From positions 1-25,139 of the forward strand of contig DATKRK010000092.1 in the NCBI GenBank assembly GCA_035532215.1: a DNA stretch of 25,139 bases. Reading direction: 5' to 3'. Below the pieces are notes generated by a model. That model searched no databases, was not told the DNA's origin, and saw nothing but the letters and a program-made list of their open reading frames with translations. This DNA comes from JAICIG01 sp035532215 (GTDB lineage Bacteria; Planctomycetota; Planctomycetia; Pirellulales; JAICIG01). Made by a program: the position numbers and the translations under genes. Shown here piece by piece: positions 7,326-16,154 of this stretch (positions within the stretch are counted from its first letter, which is position 1; each line of letters starts with the position of its first letter).

Positions 7326-9464
7326 ATGGCCGATCCAACCTTGCAATTATCCTGGCCCGAGCCCGATATCGCGGTGCTCACGTTCGACGAGCCCGGCAAA
7401 GGGGCCAATGTTTTTTCGCAATCGGTCCTGGCGGAGCTAGCAGCCCAGCTCGATCAGCTTGCAGGCCGCCAAGACCTTGCGGGGCTCATCTTCCGCTCGG
7501 GCAAGCCCGGCATTTTCATCGCCGGCGCCGACCTGCGCGAATTCGCCGCCGCCAAGAACCCCAGGCACGAGCAAACCGTGGCGGTCGCCACGCGCGGCCG
7601 AGAGCTGTTTGCCCGGTTGTCAATGGCGCCCTTTGTGACCGTCGCGGCGATCGACGGCATTTGCTTCGGCGGCGGAGCGGAATTGGCCATCTGGTGCGAC
7701 CGCCGGGTGATGTCGACCAGCCCCAAGGCACAGTTCGGTTTTCCGGAAGTGAAGCTGGGCATGTTCCCCGGCTGGGGCGGCACGGTGCGCGCGCCGCGGA
7801 TCGTCGGCCTCGGCAACGCCGTCGAATTGATCACCGGCGGCGAATCGATCGACGGACGCACGGCATTGCTGATGGGCCTGGCCAACGACCTTGTGCCCAG
7901 CGAGTGCGTCGACGAGGCGGCGATTGCGATGGTCCGGGCCGAGCAGAAAACCAAGCAGTATCTGGCCGACCGCGAGCGCTGGTCGAAGCCACTGGAAATC
8001 GACGAAACCGAACTGGGATTTTTGGGCGCCACCGCGTCAGCCTATATCCAGCAGCAGACCAAAGGGCACTATCCGGCGCCGCTGGCGGCGCTCGAAGTGC
8101 TGCTCGGTTCGGCCGGGCTCGACGCCGACGCGGCCGGACAGGCCGAGGCTGACGCCTTCGCCAGCCTGTTCGGCACGCCGATCAATCGCGCGCTGATCAA
8201 CGTCTTCTTCCTCACCGACCGCAACAAGAAAGACGCCGGCATCGAGAACGCGGCGGTGAAGCCGCGCGAGATCAAGTCGGTCGGCGTGTTCGGCGCCGGC
8301 ATCATGGGCGCGGGCATTTCGGCGGCGGTCGTGAAACGCGAGATTCCGCTGACGATCACCGACGCCGCGGCGCCGGCCTTGGCGGGCGGGGTGCAAAAGA
8401 TCTTGGAAGAAGTCTCCTACAACAAGCAGACCAAAGGCGCCGATCCGCAGCGGATGCTCAAGTTCGCTCCGCTCGTGAACGCCACCACGGTCGACGCCGA
8501 GTTCGCCCGCTGCGATTTGGTGATCGAAGCCGTGATCGAGAATCCGAAGATCAAGGCCGAGTTGTATGCGCGGATCGAGCCGCTGCTGGCCGACAATGCG
8601 ATCCTGGCCTCGAACACCTCGGCGATTTCGATCGGCCGACTGGCGGAAAAACTCAAGCATCCCGAGCGGTTCTGCGGCATCCACTTTTTCAACCCGGTGC
8701 GCAAGATGCCGCTGGTGGAAGTGATTCGCGGCCCGAGGACGAGCGACGCGACGATCGCCACCGCGGTGGCCTTCGCCAAGCGGATCGGTAAATCGCCAAT
8801 CGTCGTCAACGACGGCCCCGGCTTCCTGGTCAATCGGCTGCTATTGCCTTACATGAACGAAGCGCTGGAATTGATTCTCGACGGCATCGAGATCAAGGCC
8901 ATCGACGCGGCGGCCAGAAGCTTCGGCATGCCAATGGGGCCGATCACCCTGTACGACGTGGTGGGCCTCGACACGGCCTATTACGCCGGGCAAGTGATGC
9001 ACGAAGCTTTTCCGGACCGCATCGTCGAGTCGCCGCTGTTGGGAGCGATGGTCAAGGCCGGCCGGCTGGGCCAGAAAACAGGCGCCGGGTTCTTTGCGTA
9101 TAAAGACAAGCAGGGCCGCGGCATGCCCGATCCGACGTTGGCCGACGTAGTGAAGCCGCTGGTGCGCAAACAGGAGAAGCTGAGCGAGGAGCGGATCGTC
9201 GAGCGGCTGTTTTTGCCGATGGTGCTGGAGGCGACGCGAATTCTGGCCGAGCACAAGGTGCGCGATCCGCGCGACGTCGACTTGGGGTTGATCTTCGGTA
9301 TTGGCTTTCCGCCGTTCAAAGGCGGGCTAATGTTCTGGGCCGACACGCTCGGCGCCGCGAAGATCATCGAAATGCTCAAGCCCTACGAAGCGCTCGGGCC
9401 GCGTTACCAGCCGACGCCGATGCTGCTGGAAATGGCGACGGAGAATCGCAGTTTTTACGGCTGA
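7326..9464 (+). CDS. fadB: Bifunctional enoyl-CoA hydratase / 3-hydroxyacyl-CoA dehydrogenase, 712 aa
   Basis: Catalyses hydration of trans-2-enoyl-CoA and NAD-dependent oxidation of the 3-hydroxyacyl-CoA in beta-oxidation. The crotonase domain covers about residues 1-190, with the oxyanion segment GICFGGGAEL (Glu119) and FGFPEVKLGMFPGWGG (Glu141). The dehydrogenase begins near residue 315 with VGVFGAGIMGAGI, the NAD-binding loop. It contains the HFFNPVRKMPLVEV motif near residue 455 with the catalytic His, and ends in two helical C-terminal domains. The length matches FadB/FadJ (about 715-730). AAGGA at 7313-7317 supports the ATG. It is the first gene of a fadB-fadA-fadD set on the same strand. 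FadB and FadJ cannot be told apart from sequence alone. Confidence 0.95.
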   Translation: MADPTLQLSWPEPDIAVLTFDEPGKGANVFSQSVLAELAAQLDQLAGRQDLAGLIFRSGKPGIFIAGADLREFAAAKNPRHEQTVAVATRGRELFARLSMAPFVTVAAIDGICFGGGAELAIWCDRRVMSTSPKAQFGFPEVKLGMFPGWGGTVRAPRIVGLGNAVELITGGESIDGRTALLMGLANDLVPSECVDEAAIAMVRAEQKTKQYLADRERWSKPLEIDETELGFLGATASAYIQQQTKGHYPAPLAALEVLLGSAGLDADAAGQAEADAFASLFGTPINRALINVFFLTDRNKKDAGIENAAVKPREIKSVGVFGAGIMGAGISAAVVKREIPLTITDAAAPALAGGVQKILEEVSYNKQTKGADPQRMLKFAPLVNATTVDAEFARCDLVIEAVIENPKIKAELYARIEPLLADNAILASNTSAISIGRLAEKLKHPERFCGIHFFNPVRKMPLVEVIRGPRTSDATIATAVAFAKRIGKSPIVVNDGPGFLVNRLLLPYMNEALELILDGIEIKAIDAAARSFGMPMGPITLYDVVGLDTAYYAGQVMHEAFPDRIVESPLLGAMVKAGRLGQKTGAGFFAYKDKQGRGMPDPTLADVVKPLVRKQEKLSEERIVERLFLPMVLEATRILAEHKVRDPRDVDLGLIFGIGFPPFKGGLMFWADTLGAAKIIEMLKPYEALGPRYQPTPMLLEMATENRSFYG

Positions 9465-9479
9465 GATCGGGGGGGTGGA

Positions 9480-9702
9480 AAGGTTTTGAAAGGGGATAAG
9501 GGGATGATGAGGAGATGGGGAGATGGGGAGATGGAATAGAGGGAGATTTGCAAATCTCTCCTTCTCCGCGCCTCCGCGTGAGACTTAAAGGAGGAACGAG
9601 GCTCACGCGGAGGCGCGGAGAGAATAAAGGAAATGTTCAACAAAATCCCTGCTTCATCCCCCTTATCTCCTCTTCATCCCCACATCCCCTTTCTAAAACC
9701 TC
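9480..9702. repeat. Nested inverted-repeat element, copy 1 (fadB-fadA gap)
   Basis: This fills most of the 334-bp gap after fadB. The outer arms are 9480-9523 (purine-rich, ggggataaggggatgatgag) and about 9655-9702 (its imperfect complement). The inner arms are 9563-9582 and 9602-9621, a perfect 20-bp inverted repeat around tccgcgcctccgcg with a 19-nt spacer. The whole could fold into a long two-tier cruciform, and the purine strand could also form triplex DNA. No open frame of coding character lies inside. The remaining 9703-9798 shows only the fadA ribosome site. Confidence 0.85.
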
Positions 9703-9798
9703 TCAATCACGAATCACTAACCATCCAAACAGAGTTCAGAAATCGAATGTTCGGCGCGGCGGTTTTCAAGACGGCCGGCGCCGAAGAGGAGTGAAATC

Positions 9799-10956
9799 AT
9801 GAAACGAGCCGTTGTCGTCGATTGCGTGCGAACGGCGATCGGTCGAGCCCATAAAGAGAGGGGGGTGTTTCGCGAAGTGCGCAGCGACGATCTGGCCGTG
9901 GCCGTCGTCAAGGCGCTCGTCGAACGCACGGGCATCGATCCGAACGAAGTCGAAGACCTGGTGCTCGGCAACACGCAACAGCAGGGCGAACAAGGTTTCA
10001 ATGCCGCGCGGCACGTGGCGTTGATGTCGGACCTGTCGGTCGCTACCGCCGGCGCGACGATCAACCGCCTTTGCGGATCGAGCCTGCAAGCCTTGAACCA
10101 GGCCTCGCACGCCATCATGGCGGGCTTCGAAGACGTGCAGATCGTCGGCGGGCTGGAGCACATGCAGCACATCGCCATGGACAAAGATATCGACATCAAT
10201 CCCAAGCTGTTCCATCGCACGTCGAAGGGCGCGCTGAGCATGGGCGTCACGGCCGAGTTTCTGGCCCAGACGCAAGGCATCTCGCGCGAAGAGCAAGACG
10301 CCTTCTCGATGCGCAGCCATCACAAGGCCGCCGCCGCCCAGGCGGCCGGCGAATTTGCCAATGAAATCATCCCAGTCTGGGGCCGCAACGAGGCCGGCCA
10401 GCGAATTCTGGTCGACGCCGACCAGTGCGTGCGGCCCGATTGCAGCATGGAAGGGCTGGCCGCGCTCAAGCCCGCCTTCATGCCGGGCCTCGGCACGGTG
10501 ACGGCCGGCAACAGTTCGCCGATCAACGACGGCGCCGCGGCGCTATTGGTGATGTCGGAAGAAAAGGCGCAAGAGTTGGGCCTCAAACCGATCGTGCGCG
10601 TGCTGGCGACGGCGGTCGTCGGCGTTGACCCCTGCGTCATGGGGACTGGGCCGGTTCCAGCGACGCAGAAGGCGCTCAAGCGCGCCGGGCTGTCGCTCAA
10701 AGACATCGACGTCGTCGAGCTGAACGAAGCGTTCGCTTCGCAGGCGCTGGCCTGCATCCGCATGCTTGGGATGGACGAGGCAAAGGTGAATCTCCGCGGC
10801 GGCGCGATCGCCATCGGACATCCACTCGGCGCCAGCGGCGCCCGGATCGCGACCACGCTCGTTCACAACATGGTCGATCGCGGCGCCACGCTCGGCCTGG
10901 CCACGATGTGCATCGGCGTCGGGCAGGGGATTGCGACGATCTTCGAGCGGGCCTGA
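9799..10956 (+). CDS. fadA: Acetyl-CoA C-acyltransferase (3-ketoacyl-CoA thiolase), 385 aa
   Basis: Carries out the thiolytic cleavage step of beta-oxidation. The nucleophilic cysteine is Cys92 in NRLCGSSLQAL. GGAIAIGHPLGASGAR near residue 335 holds the active-site His, and a second Cys lies in ATMCIGVGQG near residue 371, the standard thiolase set. The length of 385 is typical of FadA. GAGGAG a few bases upstream supports the ATG. It lies after fadB on the same strand, separated by a repeat element, so it may use its own promoter or depend on read-through. Degradative use is inferred from the fadB and fadD neighbours; biosynthetic acetoacetyl-CoA thiolases share the fold. Confidence 0.95.
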   Translation: MKRAVVVDCVRTAIGRAHKERGVFREVRSDDLAVAVVKALVERTGIDPNEVEDLVLGNTQQQGEQGFNAARHVALMSDLSVATAGATINRLCGSSLQALNQASHAIMAGFEDVQIVGGLEHMQHIAMDKDIDINPKLFHRTSKGALSMGVTAEFLAQTQGISREEQDAFSMRSHHKAAAAQAAGEFANEIIPVWGRNEAGQRILVDADQCVRPDCSMEGLAALKPAFMPGLGTVTAGNSSPINDGAAALLVMSEEKAQELGLKPIVRVLATAVVGVDPCVMGTGPVPATQKALKRAGLSLKDIDVVELNEAFASQALACIRMLGMDEAKVNLRGGAIAIGHPLGASGARIATTLVHNMVDRGATLGLATMCIGVGQGIATIFERA

Positions 10957-10979
10957 GCGGCGAGGCGGCTTGCGGCATT

Positions 10980-11187
10980 TTTCGAAGGAGATAGGGGGAT
11001 GAAGAGGAGATGAGGGGGATAAGACAGAAGATTGGGATTCGCGGCTCTCAAGTCTCTCCGCGGCTCCGCGTGAGTCCTGTCCGGGAAGAAAACTCACGCG
11101 GAGGCGCGGAGGAAGAGAGAGTGAATGTTTTTTTGATGAATTTCATCTCCATATCTCCTCCGTATCCCCCTATCCCCTTATAAAAAG
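10980..11187. repeat. Nested inverted-repeat element, copy 2 (fadA-fadD gap)
   Basis: This has the same design as the element before fadA. The outer purine-rich arm is at about 10984-11023 (agatagggggatgaagagga) and its imperfect complement at about 11141-11187. The inner arms are about 11054-11075 and 11092-11113, built on tccgcg(g/c)ctccgcgtgag with one or two mismatches. The sequence between the inner arms differs from copy 1. It occupies most of the 276-bp gap. Confidence 0.85.
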
Positions 11188-11232
11188 GTAGAAAACCCCG
11201 CAGCGCGCCGAGCCAACCGTCAAGGAGAGACT

Positions 11233-12921
11233 ATGTCCGCCGATCGCTTCGAGACGACGATCGTGGCTTTGTTTTGCGCTCAAGCCAAGGCGTCGGCCGA
11301 TCGCGAGGCGATTCGCTTCCGATGCGAAGGGGCATGGAAGACGCTTCGTTGGTCCGAAATCGCGGACGACGTGCGGAACATGGCGGCCGTGTTGGTTCAG
11401 CTTGGCGTTGCGCCGGGCGACCGGGTGGTTCAAGTTTCGCCGAATCGCTATGAGTGGATCGTCGCCGACCTGGCGATTCAACTCGCCCGGGCCGTGCACG
11501 TACCGGTGCACGCTTCGCTGGCCGGCCCCCAGATCGCCGCACAAATCGCCGATTGCGGCGCCCAGGTCGTGCTGCTCTCCGACTCAAGCCAGGCTGAAAA
11601 GCTTTCGGCTCATCTCGCCGGCGGGAATCAATCGCTCTTTTCGCCGAATCTCAAGTTCGTCGCCTACGACGCCTGCCCGCCTTCGCTCGGTCGCTATCCG
11701 GTCGAATCGCTCGGCGACCTGCAGAACCGGACTGACGCTGCGGCGGGCCGCGAGTTGGAAGCCGCGGCGCTTGAGCACATGCGTCCTGACGACCTGGCGA
11801 CGATTCTTTACACCTCGGGCACGACCGGCGAACCGAAAGGCGTAATGCTCTGCCAGCGGAACCTGGCATCCAACGCGCTGGGCACGCTCGAAGCCTTCGG
11901 GCAAAGCGCCGACGATTTGCGGCTCGGCTGGCTGCCGCTCAGTCATATCTTCGCCCGCACGTGCGATCTCTACACGTGGATTGCCGCCGGCGGGCGGTTG
12001 GCGTTGGCCGAGACGGGCGAGGCGGTGATCGGCCATTGCCAGGAGCTGCACCCGACTTTGATTAATGGCGTGCCGTATTTCTACGAGAAAGTACAGCGAT
12101 TTCTGGTCGACAACGGCCTGGCCGACGTGCCCGGCGCCTTGGCTCAGGCGTTCGGCGGCCGGTTGCGGGCGGCCTGCTCGGGCGGAGCGCCGCTGCCCGA
12201 TCACGTGGCGCGGTTTTATAACGACCGCGGCGTGTTTCTCTCGCAGGGCTATGGGCTGACCGAAAGCTCGCCGGTGATTTCGGCCGGGGCGCCGGGCGCC
12301 ATGAAGATCGGCACGGCCGGCCGGCCGATCCCGGGCGTCGAGGTGAAGATTTCGGCCGACGGCGAAATCCTCACCCGGGGGCCGCACGTGATGCTCGGCT
12401 ACTGGAACAAGCCTGCGGCCACTGCCGAAGTGCTGCACGACGGCTGGCTTGCCACCGGCGACCTGGGCGAGATCGACGCCGACGGCTATTTGAAGATCAC
12501 CGGCCGCAAGAAGGAAATCATCGTCACTTCGGCCGGCAAGAACATCGCGCCTGCGCAGTTGGAGGCATTGCTCACGGCCGATCCGATGATCGCGCAAGCC
12601 GTGGTGATCGGCGATGCGAGGAACTTTCTCACCGCCTTGATCGTGCCGAACGCCGAGGCCTTGCGGGCCGAACTGGCCTCACGCAACATCACGCTCGTTT
12701 CGCTCGCAGAAGCGTACAAAAATCTCGACGTGCTGGCCTTGTATCAAGAGCGCATCGAGCGGCGACTGGCCGGCGTTTCGCACTACGAACAGATTCGCAA
12801 GTTCGTGCTGCTCGACCGGCCCCTTTCGGTCGAGCATGGCGAAATGACCTTGACCCTCAAACTGCGGCGGCAAGCGATTCAACAGAATTTCGCCGAGGCG
12901 ATCGAAAAGCTCTATCAATAG
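11233..12921 (+). CDS. fadD: Long-chain fatty-acid-CoA ligase (AMP-binding), 562 aa
   Basis: Activates fatty acids to acyl-CoA through an acyl-adenylate. The ATP phosphate loop is YTSGTTGEPKGVM near residues 193-205. YGLTESSPVIS near residue 338 is the adenine/AMP motif, and GWLATGDLGEIDADGYLKITGRKKEIIVTSAGKN holds the hinge and A8-type loop; its key pieces are TGDLGE and GRKKEI. The C-terminal domain fits the long-chain AMP-forming family (FAA1/FadD15 style). The ribosome site AAGGAGA lies 5-8 bp before the ATG. It completes the fad block together with fadB and fadA, although no acyl-CoA dehydrogenase gene is present. Chain-length preference cannot be read from the sequence. It could also supply acyl groups to the lipid cluster further right, which is speculative. 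Confidence 0.92.
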   Translation: MSADRFETTIVALFCAQAKASADREAIRFRCEGAWKTLRWSEIADDVRNMAAVLVQLGVAPGDRVVQVSPNRYEWIVADLAIQLARAVHVPVHASLAGPQIAAQIADCGAQVVLLSDSSQAEKLSAHLAGGNQSLFSPNLKFVAYDACPPSLGRYPVESLGDLQNRTDAAAGRELEAAALEHMRPDDLATILYTSGTTGEPKGVMLCQRNLASNALGTLEAFGQSADDLRLGWLPLSHIFARTCDLYTWIAAGGRLALAETGEAVIGHCQELHPTLINGVPYFYEKVQRFLVDNGLADVPGALAQAFGGRLRAACSGGAPLPDHVARFYNDRGVFLSQGYGLTESSPVISAGAPGAMKIGTAGRPIPGVEVKISADGEILTRGPHVMLGYWNKPAATAEVLHDGWLATGDLGEIDADGYLKITGRKKEIIVTSAGKNIAPAQLEALLTADPMIAQAVVIGDARNFLTALIVPNAEALRAELASRNITLVSLAEAYKNLDVLALYQERIERRLAGVSHYEQIRKFVLLDRPLSVEHGEMTLTLKLRRQAIQQNFAEAIEKLYQ

Positions 12922-12958
12922 TTCGCCGACTGGCGGAACTGCGCAACAAAAGGGGCTG

Positions 12959-12967
12959 TGCTATACT
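12959..12967 (+). promoter_or_regulatory. Candidate extended -10 promoter for the ATPase-TOPRIM pair
   Basis: TGcTATACT ends at 12967, about 80 bp before the GTG start of the ATPase gene and just after the fadD stop. The -35 region (ctgcgc, 12939-12944) is weak. This suggests the pair is transcribed independently of the fad genes. Confidence 0.35.
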
Positions 12968-13046
12968 CAAGGTCGAGGCGGGAATCACTATCGAGCGCAG
13001 CATATTCATCGAACGTAGGCCTGCTGCCGTGCGGCAAAAGTAAAAC

Positions 13047-14219
13047 GTGAACAAACGCACCACGAAAACGCCCGCAAATCCGTTTCGCTTCACTCGCGTC
13101 ACCCTGGAAAACTGGCGGAATTTCGAACATATCGAGGTTGCCCTGCAACGGCGCGTGTTTCTCGCGGGGCCGAATGCCTCGGGCAAGTCGAATTTTCTCG
13201 ACGTTTTCCGATTTCTGCACGATTTGGTATCCGTTGGCGGCGGCTTCCAAGAAGCGGTTCGGAAGCGGGGAGGCGTTTCGAAGCTCCGCTGCCTTGCGGC
13301 GCGTCGTTACCCTGACGTGACGATTCTCGTCGATATCGGGGACGACGAAACGCCCGCAACCTGGACGTACGGATTGTGCTTCAATCAAGACAAACGCGGC
13401 CAGGCGTATATAAAAACGGAGGTCGTATTTCGCAATGGGCGTCTGATTCTGAACCGCCCGGACGCGAGCGACCAAAGCGATCAGGAGCGGTTGACTCAAA
13501 CATATCTTGAGCAGGTCAACGCCAATCAAGAGTTTCGCCAGGTCGCAGACGTATTCGCGGCCGTTCGCTACCTACACATCGTGCCTCAACTGATCCGCGA
13601 ACCGGATCGTTCGGTCGGAAGGAACGAAGACCCCTACGGCGGAGACTTCCTGGAACAGATTGCGCGCACTCCCGTTCGAACCCAGTCGGCGTGGCTGCGA
13701 AGAATACGCGAGGCGCTCCAAGTCGCAGTGCCGCAACTTCAAGAACTTGAAATGTTTCGCGATGATCGCGGTACGCCGCATTTGCGCGGAAAATACGAGC
13801 ATTGGCGGCCGCAAGGCGCCTGGCAAACCGAGGAGCAATTCTCCGACGGAACGCTCAGGCTCATGGGCTTGCTATGGATCACCTTGTCAGACCGCGGCCC
13901 GCTGTTGCTGGAAGAACCGGAGTTGTCGCTTCACTCGGATGTCGTTCGCTACCTTCCGCAGATGTTTGCTCGCGTCCAGCGGCGAACTGGCCGCCAGGTC
14001 ATGATTAGCACGCATTCCCGCGAACTCCTCGAAGACACGGGAATCGCGCCCGACGAGGTTCTGGTCCTTGAACCAGCGCCTAACGGCACGAAGGTTCATT
14101 TGGCAACGGAATTCAAAGAGATCGAATCACTCCTCGACGGCGGTCAGTCGATCGCGGACGCGGTGATTCCCCGCACGAGTCCGAAGAGAGCGGATCAACT
14201 GATGCTGTTCGGGGATTAA
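13047..14219 (+). CDS. AAA/ABC-type ATPase, OLD-like (AAA_21 type), 390 aa
   Basis: The fold is that of SMC/ABC-like ATPases used in OLD nucleases and related anti-phage systems. LENWRNFEHIEV is followed by Walker A GPNASGKSN at residues 41-49. A signature-like FSDGTLRLMGLLW lies at 265-277, Walker B LLLEEPELSLH at about 286-296, and the switch His in ISTHSRELLED at about 320-330. There is no TOPRIM domain in this polypeptide; that function appears to be in the next gene, 3 bp away. The start is GTG at 13047. The pair is probably co-transcribed and acts as one complex. The role in phage defence is inferred from family and layout. Nucleotide composition of the first part looks somewhat less GC-rich than its neighbours, which would fit horizontal transfer. 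Confidence 0.85.
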   Translation: MNKRTTKTPANPFRFTRVTLENWRNFEHIEVALQRRVFLAGPNASGKSNFLDVFRFLHDLVSVGGGFQEAVRKRGGVSKLRCLAARRYPDVTILVDIGDDETPATWTYGLCFNQDKRGQAYIKTEVVFRNGRLILNRPDASDQSDQERLTQTYLEQVNANQEFRQVADVFAAVRYLHIVPQLIREPDRSVGRNEDPYGGDFLEQIARTPVRTQSAWLRRIREALQVAVPQLQELEMFRDDRGTPHLRGKYEHWRPQGAWQTEEQFSDGTLRLMGLLWITLSDRGPLLLEEPELSLHSDVVRYLPQMFARVQRRTGRQVMISTHSRELLEDTGIAPDEVLVLEPAPNGTKVHLATEFKEIESLLDGGQSIADAVIPRTSPKRADQLMLFGD

Positions 14220-14222
14220 CTC

Positions 14223-14837
14223 GTGGCCAAGGCTGCTCAGACGGTTATTTCAATCGCAGTGGAAGGAATCGTCGATGAAGCGGTGGCGCGGCGCTTGGTA
14301 AGTGAAACGTCCGCTTTGCCAGGCAGGGTCTACGGCAAGAACGGCAAGGCGAAATTGCGTGAACGACTTAGCGGCTACAACCGTGACGCCGTTCGTAGTC
14401 CGTGGGTCGTGCTTGTCGACCTTGACCACGATGCCGAATGTGCCGCGGCTTTGCGCGCCACGTGGCTGCCCAAGCCGGCCAAGCACATGTGCTTTCGGAT
14501 TGCGGTGCGCGAAGTCGAGGCATGGTTGTTGGCGGATCGCGAGCGAATTGCAGAATTCCTCGGAATCTCGGCAAGCATTCTGCCTCGCTCGCCAGAAGAC
14601 GTTGACGATCCGAAACGCCTCATGATCGACCTGGCACGCCGATCGCGGCGAAGGGAACTGCGAGAGGATATGGTTCCGCGTCGTAGTAGCGGTCGCACCG
14701 AAGGTCCGGCCTACGCCTCGCGGCTCATAGAGTTTGCAGGCGGCCCATGGCGGCCCGCCATTGCGGCCAAAAACTGCGACAGTTTGCGTCGATGTAGACG
14801 ATGCCTGGAAAAGCTCGCATCGGCATCGGTGGCTTAG
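14223..14837 (+). CDS. TOPRIM-like protein, DUF4276/DUF4435-type, 204 aa
   Basis: A small partner of the upstream ATPase, beginning with GTG 3 bp after its stop. The pattern fits a TOPRIM nuclease fold: an early acidic residue in IAVEGIVDEAVARRLV (Glu14), a D-x-D pair in WVVLVDLDHD (Asp66 and Asp68), and a conserved VREVEAWLLAD segment (Glu97, Glu99) typical of the DUF4276 group. The C-terminal part is Arg-rich and may bind nucleic acid. In the PARIS system an ATPase (AriA) holds a TOPRIM effector (AriB) until a phage trigger releases it. This pair has the same gene order and similar sizes, but I cannot assign it to a named type. A GTG start for both genes is unusual but consistent. Confidence 0.7.
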   Translation: MAKAAQTVISIAVEGIVDEAVARRLVSETSALPGRVYGKNGKAKLRERLSGYNRDAVRSPWVVLVDLDHDAECAAALRATWLPKPAKHMCFRIAVREVEAWLLADRERIAEFLGISASILPRSPEDVDDPKRLMIDLARRSRRRELREDMVPRRSSGRTEGPAYASRLIEFAGGPWRPAIAAKNCDSLRRCRRCLEKLASASVA

Positions 14838-14876
14838 TCGGATGGTCAATTCTTATCGGCGAGGCGAAGATTCGAA

Positions 14877-16139
14877 ATGACGATCGAAACCGACGTCTTG
14901 GTATGCGGCGGAGGCTGCGCCGGGTTGGCGGCGGCGCTGGCCGCGGCAAGAAATGGAGCGAAGACGCTGCTGGTGGAACGAGCGGGTTTCGCCGGCGGAA
15001 TCATCACGACGGTCGGCCTGCCGTATTTCGACGGCATCGCCCGGGCGCGCGATAATCGCGTGGTGGTCGGCGGCATCGCAATGGAACTGTTGGCGAAGAT
15101 GGGCGTCTGCGAGCCGGGCGCCGAACGCGTCGCGCAGCACAACCCGACGATCAAGAATATCGAGCAATTCAAGCTGCTGGCCGATCGACTGCTGGCGGCC
15201 GAGGCCCCGCGGCTGGCGGTGCTGTTTCATTCAGCGGTCTGCGAAGTAAATACTTCCGGCGATCGGATCCGCGAAGTGCTCGTGGCGAACAAGGACGGGC
15301 TGGTTCGCATCGCGGCCAAGACGGTGATCGATTGCACGGGCGATGGCGACGTGGCGGCCTGGTCGGGCGCGCCGGTGGTCAAGACCGAGCCGTTGCAGCC
15401 AATGACTTTGCACTTCCGCATCGGCAACGTCAAACGCAATGCCGATCTCCAGCGCCGCTGCCGCGAAGAACTGATCGCCGCGCACAAGGCGGGAGAGCTG
15501 AACTTGTTCTACGGCCCCGGCGTGATGTTTCTGTTCGCCGCGAACGAAGCCTATATTCACGCCATCCGCGTGGCGGCCGACGCCAGCGTGGCCGCCGAGC
15601 TGACGCGCGCCGAAATGCAGGGCCGGGCCGATGCTTGGACGATGTTCGAGCGTTGGAAGAAAAACGTACCTGGCTTCGAAGAGGCGTATTTCGTCACAAG
15701 CGGACCCTACGTTGGCGTGCGCGAGACGCGGCGGATCGACGGCGCGTATGTGTTGACCGAGGAAGATATCCGGCAGCAGCGTCAGTTCGACGACGCCGTG
15801 GCCACCGGCTGCTGGTATCTCGACTTGCACCCCAACCGGGCCACGCCCGGCGCCGCCCAGGAAAAGAAGGGCTTTCAGCCGGACCAATACGATATTCCTT
15901 ACCGCTCGCTGTTGCCGCGCAAATTAGCCAACTTGCTCGTGGCCGGCCGCTGCCACTCGGCGACGCAATTGGCGGCCAGTTCGACGCGCGTTACAGTCAC
16001 CGCCATGGCGATGGGCCAGGCCGCCGGCACGGCCGCTGCTTTGGCCTTGCAGTCGCGCGAAATGGTCGCCGAACTATCCGGCGAGAAAGTGCGGCGCACG
16101 CTCGAAGCCCAGCATGCCGGGCCGTATCGCGAGGCGTGA
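14877..16139 (+). CDS. FAD-dependent oxidoreductase (FAD_oxidored family), 420 aa
   Basis: The N-terminal dinucleotide-binding motif is DVLVCGGGCAGLAAALAAAR (G11, G13, G16), followed by an acidic residue in LLVERAGFAGG that would hold the ribose of FAD. TVIDCTGDGDVAAWSGA near residue 155 is the second FAD-contact motif of this family. The C-terminal segment NLLVAGRCHSATQLAASSTRVTVTAMAMGQAAGTAA, recognisable by VAGRC and AMGQAAG, closes the FAD site. Planctomycetes carry many such proteins, often near sugar or sulfatase genes, but the substrate is unknown. No signal peptide is seen, so it is probably cytoplasmic. It follows the TOPRIM gene by 39 bp but is unlikely to belong to that system. Confidence 0.88.
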   Translation: MTIETDVLVCGGGCAGLAAALAAARNGAKTLLVERAGFAGGIITTVGLPYFDGIARARDNRVVVGGIAMELLAKMGVCEPGAERVAQHNPTIKNIEQFKLLADRLLAAEAPRLAVLFHSAVCEVNTSGDRIREVLVANKDGLVRIAAKTVIDCTGDGDVAAWSGAPVVKTEPLQPMTLHFRIGNVKRNADLQRRCREELIAAHKAGELNLFYGPGVMFLFAANEAYIHAIRVAADASVAAELTRAEMQGRADAWTMFERWKKNVPGFEEAYFVTSGPYVGVRETRRIDGAYVLTEEDIRQQRQFDDAVATGCWYLDLHPNRATPGAAQEKKGFQPDQYDIPYRSLLPRKLANLLVAGRCHSATQLAASSTRVTVTAMAMGQAAGTAAALALQSREMVAELSGEKVRRTLEAQHAGPYREA

Positions 16140-16154
16140 AGCGAACAGCGTCCG

